Below, piece after piece: positions 16,691 to 23,287 of a DNA stretch of 64,000 nucleotides; the first letter of the stretch is position 1; each line of letters begins with the position of its first letter. Source of the DNA: Singulisphaera sp. GP187 (lineage in GTDB: Bacteria > Planctomycetota > Phycisphaerae > Phycisphaerales > SM1A02); contig CAMAXY010000002.1 of the NCBI GenBank assembly GCA_945862215.1, positions 62,001 to 126,000 of the forward strand. The letters run 5' to 3'. The notes under the pieces were generated by a model that was given only the letters and a program-made list of their open reading frames with translations, was not told where the DNA came from and searched no databases. The translations under genes were made by a program, and so were the position numbers.

Positions 16691-18157
16691 TTAATTGACG
16701 TGCAAAGAATCGCCAAGCCTTGGAAGGCGAACTTCGCTTGAAACATTTTGTCGCAAGATTGCCGCGAATTCTTCGCGAGCTTCAACAGCTCCGTGAACGA
16801 GCGCAATAGTCTTCGGTGAACCTGGCATGCGCTTGACCCACGCTAAAAGATCGTCCGCATCTCCATGACCAGAGATACCCGCAATGCGATCAATTTTTGC
16901 GTTCACATCAAGCGCCGCGCCATTGATCTCCACACGAGTCGCGCCATGCAACAAACCATGGCCAAGCAATCCATCGAGTTGATGTCCAGTAAACAAGATT
17001 CTCGTGTCGGGTTGATCGATCGCCAGTTTGACGTGGCGCAGAATTGGACCTGCGTCACAAAATCCAGAGCCCGCCATAATCACGCATGCTGTCTTGATCC
17101 GATCAATCGATTCTGATTCACGCCGCGACATCAGCGTATGGAGCTCTGGAAAGTGAAGTGGATTTGTTCCGCGCATACAAGAATGATGCAATGACACTTC
17201 TAGCAAATTGGGATGCCGTGCGTACAACTCGCTTGCACGAACCGCCATCGCTGAATCAAGATAGACCGGCATCCCCTGAAGAACGCCGTCGCGCGAAGCG
17301 CGAGCAAGTAATTGCAGAATCGTCTGTGCGCGACCGAGTGCAAAAACAGGGGCTAAAACACGTTGGTTTTTAGCTTTTGCTTCTTTCAAAATTCCGACGA
17401 GTAATTGATATTGATCAACTTGTGGAAATTTTCTGGCGCCGTTTGTCGATTCCATCACCAATAAATCTGGCGCGCAATCTGACCACTGATGCGGTGCAAG
17501 CAGGGGATTCTCCATCGGCCCAACATCACCAGAAAAAAGAACTCGCGCAGGTTCCATCCCATTCGTTCGTTGGACTCGCAATTCGATACTTGCAGCACCA
17601 ATCACATGCGATGCGTGCAAGAATCGCATTTCTACTCCTTCGGCGATCGATTCCCATTCCATGAAAGGGATCGCACGCACAGCTCTTGCGACTCTCTCTG
17701 CATTGCGATGGGTAAACAAAATCGGTGGAGGCTCGCTTCGAATTGGAATTGCAGATGCAAGGTGCGCAGGTTCAAGCACACGAGATGACGGCGAAGTCCC
17801 CGCGCGATTTTCCTGAATACGCAATTGTTGCAGAGTTGCAGAACTTGTCAGAACCCGCGGTAGCAATTCTGCAGTTGGCTCAGTCGATAAAACTGGTCCT
17901 TGAAAGCCAAGCCCAGGAAGCATTCCCAATCGACCACAATGATCGATGTGGGCATGCGTGACCAACACAGCATCAAGTGATGCAAAATCAAGTTCTGGCG
18001 CCTTTGTATTGCGCATCTCTTGCTCAGTACCACCTTGAAACATTCCAAAGTCGACAAGCAAGTGCGCGTGAGGAGTCGTGACTTCATAGCACGACCCAGT
18101 CACTTCTCCAGCCGCTCCATGAATGCGAACGCTGACACACGGAACAACTTCACTCAT
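16691..18157 (-). CDS. Beta-CASP metallo-beta-lactamase-fold nuclease
   Basis: It encodes 488 aa from the ATG at 18157, which has TACACA 7 nt upstream. It is a CPSF/Ysh1-type RNA-processing metallohydrolase. VSVRIHGAAGEVTGSCYEV is the GAAxxVTGS opening. DAVLVTHAHIDHCGRLGMLP is the HxHxDH zinc motif. LHASHVIGAASIEL and LFSGDVG give later metal ligands. VLAPVFALGRAQTILQLL begins the beta-CASP cap. IMAGSGFCDAGPILRHVK, ILFTGHQ and GISGHGDADDLLAWV supply the distal motifs. Homologues are RNases or mRNA 3' processing factors, and the exact substrate is unknown. The gene is divergent from the cupredoxin gene with overlapping promoter regions. Confidence 0.88.
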   Translation of the reverse strand: MSEVVPCVSVRIHGAAGEVTGSCYEVTTPHAHLLVDFGMFQGGTEQEMRNTKAPELDFASLDAVLVTHAHIDHCGRLGMLPGLGFQGPVLSTEPTAELLPRVLTSSATLQQLRIQENRAGTSPSSRVLEPAHLASAIPIRSEPPPILFTHRNAERVARAVRAIPFMEWESIAEGVEMRFLHASHVIGAASIELRVQRTNGMEPARVLFSGDVGPMENPLLAPHQWSDCAPDLLVMESTNGARKFPQVDQYQLLVGILKEAKAKNQRVLAPVFALGRAQTILQLLARASRDGVLQGMPVYLDSAMAVRASELYARHPNLLEVSLHHSCMRGTNPLHFPELHTLMSRRESESIDRIKTACVIMAGSGFCDAGPILRHVKLAIDQPDTRILFTGHQLDGLLGHGLLHGATRVEINGAALDVNAKIDRIAGISGHGDADDLLAWVKRMPGSPKTIALVHGAVEAREEFAAILRQNVSSEVRLPRLGDSLHVN

Positions 18158-18164
18158 ATCAGCG

Positions 18165-18174
18165 TGTGTACCAT
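18165..18174. promoter_or_regulatory. Overlapping divergent -10-like boxes
   Basis: TACACA on the minus strand (18170-18165) lies 7 nt before the beta-CASP start. TACCAT on the plus strand (18169-18174) lies 9 nt before the cupredoxin start at 18184. The two share bases 18169-18170, so the promoters would be mutually exclusive. Confidence 0.35.
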
Positions 18175-18183
18175 TCTTCTCCC

Positions 18184-18990
18184 ATGCTTGTCGCCACAAT
18201 TGTTTGTATTGCCATGACAAGATTCACGAATCCAAGCGCAGATTGCGCTGGACTCGACACTGCGAACGCATCGCAAAGCGAAAGGCGATCCGCGATTGAT
18301 GCATGCGCTGCAGAAGCAAAGCAGAAACCACTTGACTATTTTCTTGAACGAGTCGAACAACTCAGAATGCACGACTCACGATCGGACAGCTATGGCGACC
18401 TCATCACGGCTTGGAGCCTAGATGAACTTTGCCAAACCGCTATCGTCGCAAAATTATTCGCGATCTATAAGAATGAAGGAACTTCGGCCGATGCACGGGT
18501 CGTCGCTTTGAGAGCCCTCGCAGCACTCCCAGCAAACAAACGCCCAACTGAAATGTTGCCGATCCCGCAAGTCACGGTTGAAATCAGCACGATTCCATCG
18601 CAAATGACCTATGACCGCAAAGAATTCTCGGTCGCACCCGAAAGCCTCGTTCATTTGATTCTTCATAATCCGGACGCTTTAGAACACAATTTGTTGCTCG
18701 TCTCGCCAAATGCACTCGCGGAAATCGGACTTGCGGGTGATCGAATGGGACAGACTCCAGAAGGCAAAGTGAAAGAGTTTGTTCCCGATTCTAAAAAAGT
18801 TATTGCCGTTCTAGGCTTGGTCGCCCCTGGGAAATCCAGATCGCTCTGGTTTATTGCGCCTTCAAAGCCTGCCACATATCCATATGTTTGCACCTACCCA
18901 AGCCATTGGCGAACGATGAATGGCAAAATGAAGGTCGTTGCGCAAGTTACTGCTCCAATTCCTGCGCAACCAAGTGGGATGAATCAATAA
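18184..18990 (+). CDS. Exported cupredoxin (azurin/plastocyanin-like) protein
   Basis: It encodes 268 aa from the ATG at 18184; another ATG at 18166 lies before the -10-like box. A short signal peptide (MLVATIVCIAMTRF) is followed by a helical region of ~100 residues containing VVALRALAALPANKRP. The C-terminal cupredoxin domain from ~130 has VHLILHNPDALEHNLLLV with the first copper His, and YPYVCTYPSHWRTMNGKMKVV with Cys, His and Met, i.e. the H...C-x(4)-H-x(4)-M type 1 copper site. It is probably a periplasmic electron carrier or a domain of a heme-type dehydrogenase system. No redox partner gene is nearby. Confidence 0.82.
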   Translation: MLVATIVCIAMTRFTNPSADCAGLDTANASQSERRSAIDACAAEAKQKPLDYFLERVEQLRMHDSRSDSYGDLITAWSLDELCQTAIVAKLFAIYKNEGTSADARVVALRALAALPANKRPTEMLPIPQVTVEISTIPSQMTYDRKEFSVAPESLVHLILHNPDALEHNLLLVSPNALAEIGLAGDRMGQTPEGKVKEFVPDSKKVIAVLGLVAPGKSRSLWFIAPSKPATYPYVCTYPSHWRTMNGKMKVVAQVTAPIPAQPSGMNQ

Positions 18991-19090
18991 TTCGACGATG
19001 CTGTGTGAATCAGAATCGTCGCGAGTCAGCACTTGACAGGCTCAATTGCATATCAACTCCTGATACCCTTCTCAACCAAAGGAAAATCAA

Positions 19091-20482
19091 ATGACTTCAA
19101 CGGATTCACCGCATTCACCTGAGATCAAAAAATCTGCGCAGCCATCAATTCATAGCGCAATCGCTCAAGCTTTAATGCAGAAAATCGAAGCGAAAACCGC
19201 GACGATCGCCATTGTCGGCTTGGGGTACGTGGGACTTCCTCTTGTCCAAGCGATTCGAGACAGCGGATTCCCCGTAATCGGATTCGATGTCGATCAAAAG
19301 AAGATCGATGCCTTGAATAGTGGCAAGCGATACATCTTGCATCTTGGGGATGATTTTTTCAGCAATCTGAAAGCGGACAAGCAATTCACCCCAACTTCTG
19401 ATCCAAAGGATCTTGCCAAAGCAGATCTCGTGGTGCTCTGCGTACCAACTCCACTTGGCCCACACCATGAACCAGATCTGACGTATGTCTTTGAGAGCAC
19501 GAAGACCGCCGCAGCATCTCTGCGAAAGGGGCAACTTGTCGTTCTTGAGTCCACCACATACCCAGGCACAACCCGCGACGAGATGAAACCGATTCTTGAT
19601 AAGAGCGGACTGAAATGCGGTGACGAATATTTTCTCGCATACAGTCCAGAGCGTGAAGATCCTGGAAGCGCTGGGCGCAGTGCGCAACACATTCCAAAGT
19701 TGGTCGGTGGAGTCGATGATGTTTCGACGGATCTTGCGATGGCTTTCTATACGAGAGTTGTCAAAGCAGCCCATCGTGTTTCCTCTGCTGAAATTGCAGA
19801 GAGTGCAAAGCTTCTTGAAAATATCTATCGCGCAGTGAATATCGCGCTCGTCAACGAGATGAAGGTTGTGCTGACGGATATGAATATCGATGTGTGGGAA
19901 GTCATCGCCGCCGCGAGCACAAAACCATTCGGATTTCAAGCGTTTTATCCGGGCCCTGGCCTCGGCGGACATTGCATTCCAATCGATCCTTACTATCTGA
20001 CGTGGAAAGCAAAAGAAGTTGGACGCAATACGCGATTCATCGAACTTGCTGGAGAGGTCAATACTTCGATGCCACACTATGTCATCGAACGAACGCAACA
20101 TGCGCTGAACGAACACTCAAAGTCTATCAAGGGCTCGAAGGTTCTTGTGCTCGGAATTGCATATAAGAAAAATATTGATGATCCGCGTGAAAGCCCTTCG
20201 GCCGAGATTATTGAACTACTCCGAGACCGTGGTGCAGATGTTTCCTATCACGATCCGCATCTTGCAAAGTTCCCAGCGATGAGAAAATATCGCGTCGATC
20301 TCTCGTCCGTTGCTTTGACTGCCACCACACTTTCGTCAAGCGATTGTGTGCTGATTCTGACCGACCACGATGCTGTGGATTATTCTTTGATTGGACAGCA
20401 TGCAAAGATTGTGGTCGACACTCGAAACGCAATGGCAAATGTTCCCGCGAATTGTGTCAAGTGTGAAGTGATCAAGTCGTAG
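19091..20482 (+). CDS. UDP-N-acetylhexosamine/UDP-sugar 6-dehydrogenase
   Basis: It encodes 463 aa. It oxidises C6 of a UDP-sugar to the uronate with two NAD+. The Rossmann motif IVGLGYVGLPL is at ~40-50. PTPLGPHHEPDL, VLESTTYPGTTRDEM and YSPEREDPG follow. SAEIAESAKLLENIYRAVNIALVNE is the central-helix signature. The catalytic Cys is in GPGLGGHCIPIDPYYL. VLGIAYKKNIDDPRESPS starts the C-terminal domain. The length and YSPEREDPG-type motif fit WbpA-like UDP-GlcNAc/ManNAc dehydrogenases of surface polysaccharide synthesis. AAAGGAAA supports the ATG. No polysaccharide cluster adjoins it. Confidence 0.9.
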   Translation: MTSTDSPHSPEIKKSAQPSIHSAIAQALMQKIEAKTATIAIVGLGYVGLPLVQAIRDSGFPVIGFDVDQKKIDALNSGKRYILHLGDDFFSNLKADKQFTPTSDPKDLAKADLVVLCVPTPLGPHHEPDLTYVFESTKTAAASLRKGQLVVLESTTYPGTTRDEMKPILDKSGLKCGDEYFLAYSPEREDPGSAGRSAQHIPKLVGGVDDVSTDLAMAFYTRVVKAAHRVSSAEIAESAKLLENIYRAVNIALVNEMKVVLTDMNIDVWEVIAAASTKPFGFQAFYPGPGLGGHCIPIDPYYLTWKAKEVGRNTRFIELAGEVNTSMPHYVIERTQHALNEHSKSIKGSKVLVLGIAYKKNIDDPRESPSAEIIELLRDRGADVSYHDPHLAKFPAMRKYRVDLSSVALTATTLSSSDCVLILTDHDAVDYSLIGQHAKIVVDTRNAMANVPANCVKCEVIKS

Positions 20483-20523
20483 GTGTTGTAAAAACTTCCG
20501 CATACAATTATTTAAAAATACAA

Positions 20524-20790
20524 TTGAAAATAAAACTCGCAAATTTCATACAACTTCAGCCCATAAGAAGACAACTTTCCAAGGCGTTTGTTGCGTTTCT
20601 TGTTGTGGTGCTTAACACAGTGCCTGCGCTTGCGCAGGAATCAGCAGCAACAACTAGTAATGCGCCCCGTCAGCCAGGGGTTCGTCTATTGTCATCAGCG
20701 TGGGTTGGATATGCAGCAATGGCCCTCATCTTTGCGTTAATTCTGCTGATCAGCCTGCGGGGTTCGGTCCGTGGACAACAGAAACTATGA
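20524..20790 (+). CDS. Small membrane protein, first of a trio
   Basis: It encodes 88 aa with a TTG start; no better start or clear ribosome-binding site is visible. A signal-peptide-like segment (SKAFVAFLVVVLNTVPALAQ, ~20-39) ends in a canonical ALAQ cleavage site. After a short Ser/Thr/Pro linker a second hydrophobic helix (WVGYAAMALIFALILLISL) ends in a basic tail. The product would be anchored in the membrane by its C-terminal helix. The stop overlaps the next start as ATGA. No family is recognised. Confidence 0.6.
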   Translation: MKIKLANFIQLQPIRRQLSKAFVAFLVVVLNTVPALAQESAATTSNAPRQPGVRLLSSAWVGYAAMALIFALILLISLRGSVRGQQKL

Positions 20791-21095
20791 CCATTCGTCG
20801 CTCACGAATTCTGGTGCTGACAATTCTCAACTGTGCACTTCTGGTTGCGATCATTGCGCTCCCGTTCACAAGTGAAGCTGTAGGTCAGGAAGCTCGCACA
20901 ATGCGATCACATGCGACATATTCAATGGCCGGAGGAAATGTTGGAGGTTTTGCAACCGGCGCGATTTATATCGTCGACGAAACGCACGATGAAATGATCA
21001 GCCTGATGTGGAATGATAAATCCAAAGTCTTGACTTCCATCGGCTACAGGAATCTCGCCGCAGATAGTGGCGCATCAATGAGACCCCAACCGTGA
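20787..21095 (+). CDS. Small secreted/anchored protein, second of a trio
   Basis: It encodes 102 aa. The ATG at 20787 lies in an ATGA overlap with the previous stop. A longer start at 20700 would overlap extensively. One N-terminal hydrophobic segment (ILVLTILNCALLVAIIALPF) leads into a short beta-rich domain with AIYIVDETHDEMISLMWNDKSKVL and IGYRNLAAD. The same pattern (xYxxDxxxExxxxY...LxxR) recurs in the next gene, so the two are likely paralogues. Function is unknown. The tight packing of three small genes suggests an envelope-associated complex. Confidence 0.65.
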   Translation: MTIRRSRILVLTILNCALLVAIIALPFTSEAVGQEARTMRSHATYSMAGGNVGGFATGAIYIVDETHDEMISLMWNDKSKVLTSIGYRNLAADSGASMRPQP

Positions 21096-21105
21096 GAAAC
21101 ATTTC

Positions 21106-21432
21106 ATGAAAGCAAATCGACTCGAATGGAGTTTGGCAACTTCTGCTTGCGTTCTAGGAACAATCTTGGTGATGTTGTGTTTATTCCAACCTATTGATCC
21201 AAGCGCGCACGCTGGAGAATCCACTGGACCCGCAGCGAATGGAATCGGAGTCATGACGCTTTCAAATGGCGAAGGACCAGAAAATCGACCAAGCGAATGC
21301 GTTTATCTACTCGATAATCGAAATGAAATGCTCATGATCTATTCGGTTGAAGTGATCAGTGGCAATCGAACTCTCGCTTTGCGCACAGCGGAAAAGTTGC
21401 CGAATCTTTTCCGCGCCGCAAGGCCGCGATAA
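21106..21432 (+). CDS. Small secreted/anchored protein, third of a trio
   Basis: It encodes 108 aa. The N-terminal segment WSLATSACVLGTILVMLCLF is a signal anchor. The body carries GIGVMTLSNGEGP and CVYLLDNRNEMLMIYSVEVISGNRTLALRTA, paralogous to the central part of the preceding gene. It starts 10 bp after the second gene and ends 4 bp before deoC, so all four may be cotranscribed. Function is unknown. Confidence 0.65.
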   Translation: MKANRLEWSLATSACVLGTILVMLCLFQPIDPSAHAGESTGPAANGIGVMTLSNGEGPENRPSECVYLLDNRNEMLMIYSVEVISGNRTLALRTAEKLPNLFRAARPR

Positions 21433-21436
21433 CGCG

Positions 21437-22411
21437 ATGCGCGCTCGCCCTGTCGAGACTGTCACTGCCATCTCGCGTGCTGCGCGATTCACAAAGCGAT
21501 CGATCAAAGCTGGCTCGAAGCGACATGCGTTACGGCTCACGTTGTCGATGCTCGACATGACGACCCTCGAAGGAAAGGATTCCACAGAGAAGATTCGTGC
21601 GCTTTGCCAGAAAGCAATCTCTCCAAGCGAGTTGTTTTTCAATCCGCCACTTCCAAGCGCAGCCGCTGTTTGCGTCTATCCCACACTTGTGCCGATTGCA
21701 CGTGAAGCAGTTGCTGGAACGAATATTAAAGTGGCATCTGTTGCGACAGGATTTCCCAGTGGACAATATCCCCTCGATGTTCGACTAGATGATTGTCGAA
21801 AGGCAATTGAAGCCGGTGCAGATGAAATTGACATGGTCATTTCGCGAGGACTTTTTCTTGCTGGACGATACGACGATGTTCGACGTGAGATCCGCGAAAC
21901 GCGCGCAGCGTGCGCAGCGGCATCAAAGTCAATCGGCCGCGATCAAGTCCATCTGAAAATCATTCTCGAAACCGGTGAGCTTGGGACGCTTGACTCCATT
22001 CGATTCGCAAGCGATCTTGCGATCGATGCAGCAACAAGCGTTTCGGGATTGCCAGATCCAACTGATGGAGAAGTTTTCATCAAGACTTCAACTGGAAAAA
22101 TTCAGCCAGCTGCCACAATGCCCGTCACTCTGATCATGCTCGAAGCGATTCGAGATCACTTTCTTGCAACTGGTTTGCGAATCGGAATGAAACCAGCAGG
22201 GGGCATCCGGACTGCAAAGAGTGCTATTTCGTATCTCGTGATGGTGAAGGAAACTCTTGGCGAAGAGTGGTTGACGCCGTCGCTCTTTCGATTCGGTGCA
22301 TCCACACTGATCAATGATGTTGTACGGCAATTGATTCGATTGGATATGCCGCGCGCATCGCCAGTCGTAGGCGCTGTGCGATATGCGGCGTCATATGATC
22401 CGACGGAATAA
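21437..22411 (+). CDS. deoC: Deoxyribose-phosphate aldolase
   Basis: It encodes 324 aa. It cleaves 2-deoxyribose 5-phosphate to glyceraldehyde 3-phosphate and acetaldehyde. LDMTTLEGKDSTEKI (~38-52) is the N-terminal D-x-T-x-L motif. VCVYPTLVPIAREAV and VASVATGFPSGQYPLDVRLDDCRKAIEAGADEIDMVI hold the phosphate and substrate residues. LKIILETGEL carries the proton-relay Lys, and FIKTSTGK the Schiff-base Lys. KPAGGIRTAKSA closes the barrel. The ATG at 21437 is chosen because an upstream ORF start lies inside the previous gene. The acetaldehyde product is the natural substrate of the ALDH pair found 13 kb downstream. A repeat array follows the stop. Confidence 0.94.
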   Translation: MRARPVETVTAISRAARFTKRSIKAGSKRHALRLTLSMLDMTTLEGKDSTEKIRALCQKAISPSELFFNPPLPSAAAVCVYPTLVPIAREAVAGTNIKVASVATGFPSGQYPLDVRLDDCRKAIEAGADEIDMVISRGLFLAGRYDDVRREIRETRAACAAASKSIGRDQVHLKIILETGELGTLDSIRFASDLAIDAATSVSGLPDPTDGEVFIKTSTGKIQPAATMPVTLIMLEAIRDHFLATGLRIGMKPAGGIRTAKSAISYLVMVKETLGEEWLTPSLFRFGASTLINDVVRQLIRLDMPRASPVVGAVRYAASYDPTE

Positions 22412-22417
22412 TTTTTT

Positions 22418-22490
22418 TGCTTGATTCCCCAGCTCGATTCTTTGTGTTGCAATGGTGTGCCGTGGACTGATTTGCCCTAAGGGCTCAAAC
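22418..22490 (+). repeat. Fragments of the interspersed repeat after deoC
   Basis: TGCTTGATTCC and AGCTCG at 22418-22436 resemble the 3' tail shared by the copies at 34.5 and 34.7 kb. The stretch 22461-22490 (CGTGGACTGATTTGCCC, GGGCTCAAACATG) repeats a motif found inside full units. This looks like the remnant of a further, partly deleted copy. Confidence 0.5.
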
Positions 22491-22853
22491 ATGCATGGAC
22501 TCAAAAGTGGTTCGTGCAGATTTTGGCAGTGGAATGATTTGCCCCCGGGCTTTGACATGCTGCGCGCTGAAATCCAGCGCGCCCTCCGGCGCGCGCCAAG
22601 ACAACTACGCGGACTCCGGCTCGGCTTGCAAACTCGCCGGGATCAAATCATTCCGCTGCCTATGCGAGCGAATCAAATTCTCGCTCGAACGTTTTTCAAA
22701 TTCCGTCTCGCATCCGTTTGCGTATCCAGCAGTTGAAAAATTCTGCCGGGCGAGTTCCGCAGGCGGCCGACTGAACTTGCAAACAAATTCGTTCAAACGG
22801 ATCGTGTCGGTCGCCGAGGACTGTCTGAGCCCGGCGGGATCTTTTCACGGCTG
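22491..22853 (+). repeat. Interspersed ~360-bp repeat, copy A
   Basis: Begins ATGCATGGACTCAAAAGTGG and ends GATCTTTTCACGGCTG. It matches copy B along its whole length with scattered substitutions and small indels. Conserved blocks include TTTGCCC(n)GGGC, CTTGCAAACTCGCCGGG, ATTCTGCCGGGCGAGTTCC and GTGTCGGTCGCCGAGGACTG. Three GCGCGC elements at about 22563-22599 can form alternative hairpins (GCGCGCTG/CAGCGCGC or GCGCGCC/GGCGCGC). ORFs through it shift frame between copies, so it is not protein-coding. Confidence 0.85.
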
Positions 22854-22860
22854 ATCTCTT

Positions 22861-23222
22861 ATGCATGGACTCAAATATGTTTCTTGCAGAATTTGGCAGT
22901 GGACTGAGTCGCCCTCGGGCTCAAACATGCTGCGCGCTGAAATCTAGCGCGCCCTCCGGCGCGCGCCAAGACAACTGCGCAGACTTGCTCGGCTTGCAAA
23001 CTCGCCGGGGTTCAAATCATTCCGCTGCCTATGCAAGCGAATCAAATTCTCACTCGAACGTTTTTCAAATTCCGTCTCGCATCTGTTTGCGTATCCAGCC
23101 GTTGGAAAATTCTGCCGGGCGAGTTCCGCAGGCAGCCGACGACACTTGTAACAAAATTTCGCAAACCGGATCGTGTCGGTCGCCGAGGACTGTTTGAGCC
23201 CGGCGGGATCTTTTCACGGCTG
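22861..23222 (+). repeat. Interspersed ~360-bp repeat, copy B
   Basis: Direct tandem neighbour of copy A, separated by 7 bp, same orientation and the same block order. The GCGCGC hairpin is kept with a C-to-T change that turns one pair into G-U (AGCGCGC arm). It ends 65 bp before the metalloprotease stop. Confidence 0.85.
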
Positions 23223-23287
23223 ATCACTTATGCATTTCCGCGGCTGTATCAGTATCAGTATCTGTATCCGTTGCTGTATCCATAACT

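Noticed and set aside
19172-20116. 314-codon ORF antisense to the nucleotide-sugar dehydrogenase
   Set aside because: The plus-strand gene carries all family motifs. The antisense frame is His/Arg/Ser/Cys-rich, typical of a shadow.
22985-23020. tRNA T-arm-like GGGGTTCAAATC in the repeats
   Set aside because: No acceptor, D-arm or anticodon arm can be built around it. The rest of the repeat is not tRNA-like.
22491-23222. CRISPR-like array
   Set aside because: Units are ~360 bp and diverged, with only a 7-bp gap. There is no 20-40-bp repeat/spacer pattern and no cas gene.
23246-23282. Short degenerate GTATC(A/C) tandem array
   Set aside because: Only about five imperfect 6-mers next to the metalloprotease stop. 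Too short and irregular to call as a functional repeat.
22452-23285. Several ORFs of 60-120 codons through the repeat copies A and B
   Set aside because: They run in different frames in each copy, lack ribosome-binding sites and show no protein-like constraint. They are by-products of the repeat.
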